Assembly (NCBI GenBank): GCA_029339195.1 | Contig: JAPTJF010000012.1 | Coordinates: forward strand, 186,001-250,000 | From: Micractinium sp. NFX-FRZ | Lineage: Eukaryota; Chlorophyta; Trebouxiophyceae; Chlorellales; Chlorellaceae | Direction of reading: 5' to 3' | Length of the DNA stretch: 64,000 nucleotides | Part shown: one piece after another, positions 13,053 through 23,995 of the stretch | Layout: every line of letters starts with the position of its first letter | Position numbering within the stretch: position 1 is the first letter of the stretch | Notes under the pieces: generated by a model | The model's input: the letters and a program-made list of their open reading frames with translations, nothing else | The model's database searches: none | Told to the model about the DNA's origin: nothing | Position numbers and translations under genes: made by a program

Positions 13053-15631
13053 ATGGGCATGGCAGGACAGCCCACGAAGAAGAGGAAAATGGAGGTGCCT
13101 GCCTCTGCGCATGCCGCCGTCTCCAGGCTGGTCCAGCACGAGGTAGCGCTGCCATTGGGCGTGGTACTGTCGCCGGGAGCAGCGCACAGCACCAGGGTGG
13201 CACTGGCGGTGAGTGCGGGGCGACGGTGGTGGCAGCAGCACCGGCGGCAGCCGAACATGGCAGCGCTAGCGTAAGAGAAGGAGGCAGCAAGAAGGTTGAA
13301 TGCATTTGAGGTCAACACCACTTTGTAACTGTAAGGAATTGCTAGGGGGCGGCACAGCCTGGCACAGCTGCTGCAGCAGCAGACAGGCCTGCCGCTGCAC
13401 CCACGCACCTTAACCCCGCCCGACCTGCCGCCCCCAACCCTTCCCATCACATGCAGGCCCTGCCCTCGCCTGATGCCGGGCAGTACGAAGCCTACGTCGC
13501 TTCTGGGCGGCGAGTGTACCGCCTGAGCGTGCCGCGCGCAGGCGGGGCAGGCGGCTTTGCTGGCGAGCAGGGCAAGGAGGGGGTCTACATTGCCGAGACC
13601 GCTCCAGGCATAGTATCAGCGGCGCCGGTGGATGCGGTTCAGCACCGGGCAGAGGTGCAGCACCTGGGTCTGCATGAAGACCCCGCCAGCGGTACCGCAG
13701 TACTGGCCTCGGTGGACTGCTACGGCCGAGCGGTGCTGGCGCATGCGCGGCGCTTTGGGGGCGACGGTGGTGGCGGCAGTGCTGACGGTCTCCAGGTCAC
13801 CGCTGTCCACCAGCTGCAGCCGACCGACTTGCTCAGGTGCGGGCGCAGGCTGGCACATTGCTTTGCCATGTTGCCTGAGCGGTATGCCATGCAGTGGCGA
13901 GGTGTGCTGCCACTTGGAACTGGCTTGCCCCGACTGCTGCACCTCAAAGTCTCTCCAGCAGCCCGCCCCTGTGCTTTCCTCTGCGCGCTATCTGCCTCCC
14001 TCGCCCCTTCAATACCCCTGGCCCTCATGCTGCTGCCGCCCGCTCGCAGGGAGCCTGGGTGGGCGGGCGTGGCAGTGGCGCCTGGGCAGCCCTCACAGGC
14101 GGCAGTGGCGCGGCACTTTGCCAAGGATGTAACACTTTTTGACGGCGACATGGCAGTACGCTCCCTGCACACCATGTACTGCCCCACTGCGGTGCAGCTG
14201 CTGTCCACCAGCCTGGCAGCGGGCCCCCAGGGCGGGCCCCTAGTGGCGGTCACCGAGGGGCCGCAGCTGTCGATCTGGGATGTGCGCGGGGCGGGGCGCG
14301 GGGCACGCGTGGCGCGCCTCTCCCCGGGCCCGCACCACGGCCACCTCTTCTGCCTGGCCGCCTCGGACAACGGCGGCCTGCCGCTCATAGGTGGGCGGGC
14401 TGTCTTGAGTGCCAAAGATTCAAGTGAATGGAAGCACTCCACTTATGAAGTTCAATGTGCAATGCCTGGCAAATGCAGCAGCAGGGTCCTTGGGCAAATG
14501 AGCCAACCAGTCCCATGAGCACTTGGCGCGCTGCTCACAAACTGCCAGCTGTTCCCCCCCAATCAGGCTGCTGCACCCACCACACCCCCCACTCCTCAAA
14601 GCCCCCCCACGTCCTCTGCCTGCCTGCCCGCCGTTTGCAGGCGCGGCGGGCGCTGAGCGTGCTGTGATGGTGTGGGACCCCCGCAAGTGGGTCATGCTGG
14701 ACCGCTGGTCCAACTGCCTCAAGTACGAGGTCACCGGCCTGCACTTCTCCTCCGGTGCGGGGCAGGGAGGTGCAGGGAGGCGCAGGGGTGTGCAATGTTG
14801 GTCAGCTGCCGAGCTGCGCGCTGCTGCTTTGTGGGTGGTGGTGTGGTTGGGACATGTGGTGCAGGCAGAGAAGAGTTGGGGGAGCAATCAAAGAAGGGCG
14901 CAGCTGAGTTTGGGAGGATGCACGTTGAGCGCCCGCAACTGAATGTGGGTCTCTTTCTCTTTGACCTGTCAGCACTGCATGCCTGGCCCTTTAGCGGTGC
15001 ATCAACCATGCTTGGCTCTCCCCGCACTCACTCGCGCTTCCCTGTTCTGTTGTGTACCGCCCCTGCTTTCCCACACCCAGGCAACCCGCGGCTGTGCTAT
15101 GTGGCGGGCATGGACTATGAGGTGCTGTGCGGGGAGTGGGGCGGCAACCGGGCCAGCCGGCTGGGCGGAGGCAACCGCGTGGCCAACGCGACGCACACCG
15201 GGCTCAAGACGGGGCCGGCGCCAGCAACAGACGGGTGCGCTGGGTTCCGCGTGCAAGCGTGAAGTTTAAATAAAGGGGGACCTGGTTGAAGCGAGGAGGG
15301 TGGGGGCTGGCAGAAGTGCCCGCTGCTCTTCTGCGCTTCCGCCTGTGCCACCAACTAGCCGTGACGCATGCCTGCCTACCATCCTCTTTCCCCTGTCAGT
15401 GAAGGCAGTGCTTCCAACCATTGCGTGACTGCTGCCCCCTGCGCTGCTGTGCTGCGACTTTGCAGGGAGGACGGCGCAGCGGAGGGCGGCGGCAGCGGCG
15501 GCATGGGGCGGGGGGTTTCCTTCCGGGGCGACTCCCGCTGGATGGGGCTGGCCAAGGCAGCGGGGCAGGACATGATTGCGGGCCTCACGCAGTCCTGCCA
15601 CCTGTATGTGTCCGAGTTTGCGGCGAGCTGA
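13053..15631 (+). CDS. WD40-like beta-propeller protein, 6 exons
   Basis: Exons 13053-13208, 13457-13836, 14050-14390, 14641-14754, 15081-15234 and 15466-15631; 1311 nt, 436 residues, all phases consistent. A second in-frame ATG at 13059 is an equally good start. The N-terminus carries a basic KKRK stretch resembling a nuclear localisation signal. The body has WD-type blades: LSIWDVRG, AVMVWDPRKW and MDYEVLCGEW, with a closing DSRWMGLA...HLYVSEF segment. The number of blades cannot be fixed by eye. This looks like a plant-lineage 'transducin/WD40 repeat-like' protein, but I cannot name an orthologue or partner. It is head-to-head with separase. Confidence 0.8.
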
Positions 15632-16666
15632 TGCTCAGCACAGCGCACGCGCAGCACTGCTATTTATTCAACAGCCGAGTTTGCACAGCCGATGTGCAAC
15701 ACATCTGCACTTCAGAGGTGGTGCCAGTGTTGGGGCTGTGGTGCACGGCAACCCCAACCCCCACGCCGCATCAGGCCCTGATTCAGGGCTCTCACCCTCT
15801 CCGCCACCTGGCGGGCGGGGCGCCGCCAGCCTGGCTGGCGTCACCACTCAGCACTCCGATCTGAGTGCACGGCCCCGGGTACAGGGGGCTGGCACCAGCC
15901 CCCTCCTTTGGCTCTCCCTCTGCAGCGTGAATTAGCCCAATCGCCCACGTATTTTTGTTTGTCAGATACTCAGGAGGCTCTATGTTGAGCCGCAGCGCGT
16001 TCTGTGCAGCACAGAAACTGTTGAAAGGTCTCAAAGGTGCAGAAGGGGCGTGAGAGGGCGTGCCAGGCGCTGCAAGCACCGCACCGCCCCTGTGGCGCGC
16101 TAAAAGTGACACCCTGGCAACACAGAAACTGGCCCAAACCAGTCTGCAACAGCCTCAGTAGGTGTCAGAGCAAGACATGCTGCAGCCATGTCCCGCGCCG
16201 GGGCAGCGGTGGCTCGGCGGGCGCCCCCTCCTGGTGGCCGGAGCCCTCGGACCGCGTTCCAAGTGTTTGGATGAACTCATTGGACTGTAATATGTGCTTC
16301 AGGGATAGCGGGGAGGAGCGGGACGGCTCCCCCTTGGTGGGTCCGCCGACGTCCTCGCCGAGGTGCTTGCGGCCCTCTAAGCCCATTTGAAGACACACTG
16401 GTTGAATAAATGCGTTTGTAGGGAGCTAAGAAGGCAGGAATGATTTTTCTCGGAAACCTGCCAGCAATGCAGGTTTGGTGCACTCAGATCCGACGCCAAT
16501 GGCCAAGTTGTGAGCATTCCACGTGCCGTCACAGGCATCATCAGGTCTGCTGGGGCCTCGGGGTGCTCGTGACCGGTCGCTGAACTGAAAGCACTCGACT
16601 AGGGCTTTCCTGGCAGCTTGAGACCCCTGCAGATTCGTTTCACCGTTTGATCGTGCCATCGCAGCA
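15632..16666. other. Intergenic region without recognised gene
   Basis: Holds the 3' UTR of the WD40-like gene and the promoter and 5' UTR of sulfite oxidase. Less GC-rich than its neighbours. Short open frames here have no recognisable features. Confidence 0.6.
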
Positions 16667-19600
16667 ATGCGGGGCGCCGGAAGGCTTGCGTCGCTGTTGG
16701 CGCGGCAGCTGGCGGGCCCCTCTCGTCAGCCTGGCGCTTTGAAGCAGCTGGAACGCTCCCTAGCTACGGGGCCCTTCCCCGGGTCTCGCGGAGCCGGCGC
16801 TGCAGCAGCGGGACGGGCCCCCTGGCTGGTGGTGGTGGCGGCAGGGCTCTCTGCCGGCCTGGGCGCACAGCTGGTGTCGGGCAGCGGCGGCGAGCCGGCG
16901 GAGTGCAAGGCGGCCGAGAAGCCTAAGGCGGCAATCAAGGAGTACGACAAGGATGAGGTGGCCAAGCACCGCAGCAAGGAGACAGGTGGGTGCTGCCTGG
17001 CAGCAGCGCTAGCTACCTGCGTGCCGGGGGGCGGTGAACGACGTTTGCCTGACGTGCTGGCACCATTCAAAGTGTGCCAGCAAACGGGTCGCTGTAAGAG
17101 ACACGGCCGCCCGCTTGACGTGTGCTAGCTTTGCCTGCCTTGCATGGCATGCATGGACAGCTGCACTGCATGGCACGCTTGTACACGCTGCACAGCAGAG
17201 GCCTGTCTGATGCGCAGCGTGCACTGCATGCCCGGCTCCCTGCCCGCCCCACCCGCCTGGTGCACTCCGACCCCATCGCTTCTCTCTGCTTTGCCACTTT
17301 TCAATCACCACTGCCATGCCCTGGGAGTTTCCCTCAGTCTCTCAGTCTTATAGGCAAGCGAGGGACTGGTAATGAAGGTGGCATGCCAGGGCTTGTTGCA
17401 ACCGCCGCCCCTGCCCCCGTTTCGGCCTCTGCCTCTCAACAGGCATCTGGGTAACGTACAAGGATGGCGTGTACGACGTGACGCGCTTTGTCGAGGCGCA
17501 CCCCGGCGGCGCGCAGCGCCTCATGATGGCGGCGGGCGGCGCCATCGACCCATTCTGGGCCATGTACCAGCAGCACAACACCGACCAGGTGTGTTCCAGG
17601 GTTGTCAGTAGGTGCAGGGAGTAGAGCTTGTGGCTGGGTGGGGGGTGGGGCTGCCTTCTGGGCCATGCACCAGCAGCATAGCACGGAGTGTTTAATTTTT
17701 GCAGGACCAGGAGTGTTTAGTTTTTGCAGGTGAAGGGGCTGAAGGCTGCGATTGCGGCCGCGCAGATGGGTGGCTGCATGGGTGGTGGGGACTGCCGTCT
17801 GGATTGCGCACCAGCAGCACAACACAGTCTAGGCACGGATGCATGCGAGAAGGTGGGGTGGTTGGGAAGGAGGCTGGGCGAAGGCCGGGGTGCTCTGGCT
17901 CGCCGCGGCAGTCCCACATCACCCACCAACTTGCGCAAGTGCACACAATCAAGGCATTGCGCACGCGCCCCTCTTCGCCTGCACAGGTCAAGGGCATTCT
18001 GGAGGAGTACCGCATCGGCCGGCTGAAAGGGGGCGCCGCAGCCGCCGCCGTGGCGGACCCATACGCCAACGAGCCGGAGCGCCTGTCCGCGCTGATTGTG
18101 CGGTCGCAGAAGCCCATGAACTCGGGTGAGGGGCAAGTGAGCTGTATGAGGTGGTTACGTGGGTATCAGCGGTGAGGCGGTCGCAGAGGCCCATGAACTC
18201 GGGTGAGGGGCAAGTGAGGCTTGAAGTTTGTGTGCATGATACTTGTTCATCAGCAATGAGGCAGCTGCAGCAGCCCATGCACTCGGGCGAGGGTCTTGAG
18301 GAGGTGACTGCTGCAATTATTGTTTGCTTGGTTGTCCGGCGACAGTGATGGGTTTGCAGAAGCCCATGGGGCGAGCTGGGTTGACCGGCGTAGGGGCGGG
18401 GCGGGCTGGGTTGACCGGCGCAGGGACCGGGGGGGTGTTGCTGGGCACGACGGCCTCAGGAGCCCGGTGTCTGGCATCACGTGATTCGGCCACTTCCACT
18501 GCATCATGCTCCCTGCTCGCAGAGACGCCCAAGGAGCTGCTGATCGCCTCCCTCGTCACCCCCAACGAGCTGTTCTACGTGAGGAACCACCTGCCGGTGC
18601 CGCACGTGGACCCAGCCACATACCGGCTCAAGGTGGAGGGAGAGGGACTGCGCGCGGTGAGTGTGTGGCAGTACAGTTGATGTTTCATGTGACTAGGGAA
18701 CAATGTGTTGGGGCCAGCACGTACCGGCTCAAGGTGGAGGGGTTGCGCGCGGTGAATGGGTGACAGTCCGCTTCTGACATGTGAGGCACGCATGTCACCA
18801 GGCAACCATGTGGGGCCGGACACCTGCTGGATGCAGGCCTCCCCTCTCGTTCACCCCCTCAACTTGCTCCTCCTGCCCTTCTCCCCCGCCAACTTCACCC
18901 CTGTTACTAGCCCAGATGGAGCTGAGCCTGGAGGACCTGAAGACCAAGTTCAAGCGGCACTCCATCACAGCCACTGTCCAGGTGCGTGGGTGGTGCCCCG
19001 GGGCTGTATGGCCGGGGGCTAGGGCACTCTGTCACAGCCGCGGTCCAGGTGGGTGGTTCTCGGGGGCTGTTTGGCCTGTCTGAGAGGGGCTGTGGGGCGC
19101 AACTGCGAACTTCCTCAACCCCACGCCCTCGGGCTGTACTCGTATTCTGCTTCTTTGGGGCTGAGAACTTTCCTTCCTGCCTCCGCACCCCACGCCCTCA
19201 AGCCTGTGCCCTTGTTTTTGTCTGCCCTCATCCCGTGTCCCCTGCAGTGCACGGGCAACCGCCGCAACGAGTTCAACGAGACCAAGCGGTCGGTGAAGGG
19301 GCTGGAGTGGGACGGCGGCTCCATCAGCACCGCAGGTGGGGTACAGCGGGCGCAGTGTGGGGAGGTAGCACAGAAAGGGCCTGGGGTTGGGAGGGCGGCT
19401 CCATCAGCACAGCAGGTGGGGCGCAGCGGGCGCAGCCGGAGTGGGATAGGAGTATTGCATCAAAAGCCGGGCTTCGGAAGGCGGCTCCATCAGCACGGCA
19501 ACTGGGGGCGGGGCCAGCGGGCGCAGCACGGGTGGTGTGGGGAGTAGCGCACGAAGGCCTCGGCATTGGGAGAGAGGCTCCATCAGCCCACAAGATGGGG

Positions 19601-22600
19601 CATGGTGGGCGCAGCGCACCTGTTGAGACTGACACGGTGTAGCTGGCAGGAAGCAATGCAGGGAAGAAAGCGTGGGTTGGGTGGAGAGTGGTGCATCAAG
19701 TGGCCCCAGCAACACAGCAGGTGGTGGCGGGGGCAGCGTGGCAGGAGCCTGGCAGCCCGTACCTCAGCACCCCTCTTCCTTACAAGCGCACACACACGCG
19801 CCATGCCGCCCGCCTGCAGTGTGGACGGGTGTGCGGCTGCGGGATGTGCTGCGTGCGGCGGGGCTGGAGGAGGAGGACCCGGAGGTGCAGCACATTCAGG
19901 TGAGAAAACGTTATTACAAAACAAGTACATGGTTGGTGAATGGCGGGGCCTCGAAGGTGCAGGCAGTGTGGGGAGGAGGACCCAGAGGTGCAGCACATCC
20001 AGGTGAGGTACAAGTATATGCCTGGTGGATGAGGGGGGGCCTGGTAGGGGCAGGCAGTGTGGGGAGAGAAGGAGGAGGAGGAGCACATTGCAGCACATCC
20101 AGGTGAGGCAGCCGTGCATTGGGAAGGCGGGTAGGCGTGCGGGCGGGAGGAGCGGTGGGTGGCATGCCAAGAGGCGGAAGCAGGCGCTGCAAGGAGGCAG
20201 AACAGGTTCAAGATTTCGCTGGGGGCTTCCTCCACCGCTACCTGGTCTAGCATGCCTCATCCCCCGCCCCTGTGTGCGCAGCGCAAGGTCTCACCCTCAA
20301 ACTATCCTGGCCTGCTCCCCTTCCTATTGCCCCTGGCAACCTGCCTGACCTGCCTCTCATGTTCCCATTCCCACTCATGTGTTTATCCTTGCGCAGTTTG
20401 AGGGGCTGGACGCGGACATGGAAGGGAAGGCGTACGGCGCCAGCATCGAGGGTGGGTGCGAGTCCACAGGTCGAGGGCGGGACAGTCGCGGCAGGGAAGT
20501 TGCAAGAGGTGCACTGCAGTTGGGCTTGCAAAGGATCAACGCACCGCGATTTGCTGCCGGCTCAAGGGTTGAATGGCCAGCCGATGGCCCCCTCTTGCAC
20601 CACTTTCCGGTGTCCCTATCGTCCGCCACTGCCTCGGCGCTGCAGTTGAGAAGTCCAGTGGGCCCTCTCTTACATCTCCCTTGACTGCCCCTATTTTCTA
20701 CTGCCTCGGTGCTGCAGTTGAGAAAGCAATGGACCCTCACGGCGACGTGCTGCTGGCCTTTGAGATGAACGGGCAGCCGATGCCCGCAGACCACGGCTTC
20801 CCGCTGCGCGTGCTGGTGCCCGGTGTGGCCGGCTGCCGCAGCGTCAAGTGGGTGAGTGGGCACGGCTGCTGCTGCGGCTGCTCCTGCTGCTGCACGTGGT
20901 GGTGGTGGCCATGCGCGTGCTGGTGCCATGAATGGGGGCTGCCGCAGCGGCAAGCGTGTGAGTGAGTGGGTGGGGCCACTGCGTCGGCACGCCCTCCTGC
21001 CCCTCTCTCGGCCCATGTGTCCTCGCCCGGCCCACCCGGCCGCACATCTGCTCTCCTGACCTCCTTACTGCTGGGCAAGGATTGCGCCTGCACAGATTGC
21101 GCCTGCACAGAATCTCAACAGCCCAGCTCTTTCCAACTACGAAGCACTATATCACCTCTGCCTCTCCCGGGCCTGCACCCACCGCTGCCACTTTGCCCCC
21201 CCCCTGCCCCCTCCCGCCTCACTGCTGCAGCTGGGCAAGATTGTTGCGTCCGCGGAGGAGAGCGACAGCTTCTGGCAGCAGCGCGACTACAAGGCGTTTG
21301 GGCCCAACGTCGACTGGGACAACGTCGACTGGGACTCGGGTGAGACTCGACTTGCTGTGCTTTATCCACCTGTACCTTCCTCCTGCCCCTGCCCCTGCCC
21401 ATACCGATCAGCCCCGCACGCTCCCGGCCCCTGCCCCTGCCCCTGCCTAGACCGACGCCCATCGCCCGCCCCCTGCCCCCGCCCTGTGCAGCCCCCGCCA
21501 TCCAGGCCATGCCCGTCACCTCTCAGATCTGCGAGCCCCAGCGGGGGGCCGTGGTGGATGACGACGAAGTCACAGGTGAGGGGGCCATGGGCCTAGGTGG
21601 CACTGGGAACCACGCATGTTGTGGGCGTGTGCGGGATGCGCGCTCCGGCGGGGGGGGGGGCGGTGGTTGGATGACGACACAGTCACAGGTGAGGGGGGCA
21701 CTGGGGTGGCGTTGTAATGCACGCAGCTGCTTGTGTGTAGGGCTTACAGTCTGTCTTTCCGCGCAGAAGCTTGCGAGACACACACACACCGTGTGGGTTG
21801 GTGTGGGATGTGAGCTGCGATGTGGGGCAGCCAAGACCCCTGCTCTGTTGAATACCTGCGTGGGCCATGCCCTGGCCAACCACGCCCGGCCCAGGCGCCT
21901 GCTTGGCCGGCCCGCCATCACATGGCACAAACTCTGCCACGTGCCTCCACTGCCATTGACTGCTTTAGAGGTGTCGGGCGGGGCGTCCTCCCTGTGCATG
22001 TGCAGGGCTGCCTGCCGTCTGCACCACTCATTTCCTCACTGCCTGCCAACCCCCGCTGCAGTCAAGGGGTATGCCTGGAGCGGTGGCGGGCAGGGCATCA
22101 TCCGGGTGGATGTGTCGGTCGACGGGGGCAAGACGTGGCACACTGCGGAGCTGCAGAAGGTGCCGCAGAAGCGCGGTGAGTGGTTGGTTCTGTGGGGCAG
22201 CGTGCTGAGGCGGCAGCAGGGCCGGCCGCAGGGGCAGCGGGCATGGAGGGGGGGGCGCCTCTGGCAGCGGGGGAGGCATAGGAGCACAGAGCGTGACGTC
22301 TGCAGGGGGGCGCCAAGGGGTGAATCAGGCAGGGCGCCGCACAGCAGCGAACAGTGGTGCTGTGCCCCCTGACCCGCCACACCACCCGGCCCTGCGCCCC
22401 CCGCCCGCACGCATGCAGGCCGCGGCTGGGCGTGGGCGCTGTGGGAGGCCACCATCCCGCTGCCCAAGGGGTTTAAGGGTGATCTGGAGCTGGTGTGCAA
22501 GGCAACCGATGAGAACTACAACACACAGGTAAGCAAGTGCGCCTACAGTCACTGCCTGTTGCTGTGAGGTGGGGGGCAGGAATGGTGGGCAAGGCAGCTG

Positions 22601-23006
22601 GCGAGAGCTGGAACACACTGAGTTTGGAGTAGCTACATTTCTGGGCGCAGGGGTGGGTGCACAGGGCGGCTGGGTTGTGTGTGGCTGCGTGTGGCGGCAA
22701 GCGGAACCTGTGGGTGTGCGTGCCGGTGGGTGTGCACATGCTTTTGGCACAGGGTGGCAGCCCAGTAGCCCAGCAGCAAGCTTTCACATTCGTTCGCCTC
22801 ATCGGGACATGCCCAGAGCTGACAAGACAAGACATGCTGAGTGAAAGGTGTTGGCATGTGCTTCTTCTCTGCTGCGAGCCCCTCCGATCCCCTCCATTTC
22901 ATGCACGCCCCCCTTCCCCATGCAGCCGGAGAGCGCAGCACCCATCTGGAACCTGCGCGGCGTGAACTGCAACTCCTGGCACCGTGTGGGCGTCACCGTG
23001 CAGTGA
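16667..23006 (+). CDS. SUOX: Sulfite oxidase, animal-type with N-terminal cytochrome b5 and mitochondrial presequence
   Basis: Oxidises sulfite to sulfate with a molybdenum cofactor, passing electrons through heme b. Exons 16667-16985, 17443-17588, 17987-18125, 18523-18656, 18916-18981, 19248-19335, 19820-19899, 20397-20451, 20718-20851, 21231-21339, 21492-21575, 22062-22175, 22419-22528, 22926-23006; 1659 nt, 552 residues. Order: Arg-rich presequence (1-35), hydrophobic segment [19 protein letters not shown], cytochrome b5 domain with HPGG (His126) and second axial His151 (25 apart, as in chicken sulfite oxidase), Moco domain with cysteine ligand Cys269 in CTGNRR, then dimerisation domain with YAWSGGGQ...VDGGKTW and a C-terminus ending WHRVGVTVQ. 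The heme domain is N-terminal and no FAD domain follows, which excludes nitrate reductase. Presequence plus hydrophobic stop suggests the intermembrane space (inference). Several introns contain duplicated exon edges. Confidence 0.95.
18101..18380 (+). repeat. Donor-spanning duplication, sulfite oxidase intron 3
   Basis: 18101-18140 (end of exon 3 plus GTGAGGGGCAAGTGA of the intron) recurs at 18178-18217 with one mismatch in 40 nt. Weaker copies of the AGCCCATG..CTCGGG core follow near 18256-18290 and 18350-18372. The second copy keeps an intact GTGAGG donor. Confidence 0.9.
18611..18757 (+). repeat. Donor-spanning duplication, sulfite oxidase intron 4
   Basis: The exon 4 end (TACCGGCTCAAGGTGGAGG...GCGCGCGGTGA) is repeated about 100 nt downstream at 18711-18755, with a 9-nt internal deletion and an intact GT. 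Confidence 0.85.
19311..19620 (+). repeat. Four-copy donor-spanning repeat, sulfite oxidase intron 6
   Basis: The exon 6 edge GGCGGCTCCATCAGCACC plus its intron start, ending in CAGCGGGCGCAG, is followed by copies at about 19391-19440, 19478-19530 and 19571-19616. Spacing is 80-93 nt. Copy 2 keeps GCAGGTGGGG intact; later copies are eroded at the splice site. Confidence 0.9.
19868..20110 (+). repeat. Three-copy donor-spanning repeat, sulfite oxidase intron 7
   Basis: The edge GAGGAGGACCCGGAGGTGCA..CAGGTGAG is repeated at 19975-20010 and about 20071-20108, each with an intact CAGGTGAG donor. The intervening intron text (CAAGTACATGG...GGCAGTGTGGGGA) is repeated too, so the unit is the whole ~100 nt. 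Confidence 0.9.
21550..21705 (+). repeat. Donor-spanning duplication, sulfite oxidase intron 11
   Basis: GGTGGATGACGACGAAGTCA plus CAGGTGAGGG at 21552-21583 recurs as GGTTGGATGACGACACAGTC plus ACAGGTGAGGG at 21663-21693. The donor is intact in both. Confidence 0.88.
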
Positions 23007-23995
23007 GGCGCTGCGCTGTCAGCGGCACGCTGCCGTGGTGCGCCCAATGATGCACCTGGGCAATGCGGCGGCCTGCAGCGGCGGCCTGCAGCGGTGGCAG
23101 CACCAGCGGTGGCAGGTGTCCAGTTCCAAAATTGGACCTCAAGTGATCTCCCCCTCCTCCTGGCGAACGCCCGACGCTGCCTGCATGTCCCCACCCCATT
23201 TTTTGGCATTTTCCGGCTGCACAACCTTCCACCCTGACAGCAGAGTTGTATTGCATCCTTCGGATGTTATTGTATATTGCGCCTTGATCTACAGATGCCA
23301 TGAGTGGGGAAGCCTCGGGGAGCGACCGCCTGCCCTGCGGGACAGCCTGCCCTGTGGGACAGGCACGCGATGGGCGACCCGGCGCACCTCAGCGGAGGTT
23401 TTCCCTTGCCTCTGTGCAAGCTCCTCCAGCCCAGCAAAATTCTGGTTGTCAACTTGCGCCGGTGTAGCGGTACCGCCAGCGCATCAGCCGTCGCTGGTTC
23501 CCCTTTGGGACAGACTAGCAGGCTACTGCCCAGTGGCTGAGACGGGCAGTGGCCAGTTTGGGGATGTTTTCAGCTACCTGGCGTGCACACCAAGGCCTGA
23601 TGTGGTCAACGACACCCAAGGTGGCACTCGTCACGGCTGGATTGGCGGCTGGACAGAGGGGCACAGGTGGGCAGGCGCCCCAGCGCTTACAGGAGGCTAG
23701 TCTGTTGAAGCAATTGGTCGCAACTGCACACGACATGCAGATGCAGATGAGTCCCTTTTGTGTCTCGCAGCTCACAGCAACATTGCCTGCAGCAGCGGCA
23801 GCGGTTTGAACCCACAGCGTGGCCATGGCATTGAAAGGCAACCCCTCCTTTGCGCCCTGCTGCATGTTGTTCTCCTTCTCCCGCTGTCTAGCTCCTACGC
23901 AGCTCCTGCACCTCAGCAGTGCCGTGCAGCACCGGCCGGCTCGAGAGCAGCTGTTGGTCCTGGCCAGCGGGCGGGTGGACTTTGGCGGCAGCAAA
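23007..23995. other. Intergenic region between SUOX and UXS
   Basis: About 1 kb with no recognisable gene. It holds the SUOX 3' UTR and the UXS promoter and 5' UTR, and could hide a further 5' exon of UXS. Confidence 0.55.

Noticed and set aside
16667..23006. Nitrate reductase as identity for the molybdenum enzyme.
   Set aside because: The heme domain is N-terminal, no FAD/NADH domain follows, and the C-terminus ends as in sulfite oxidases.
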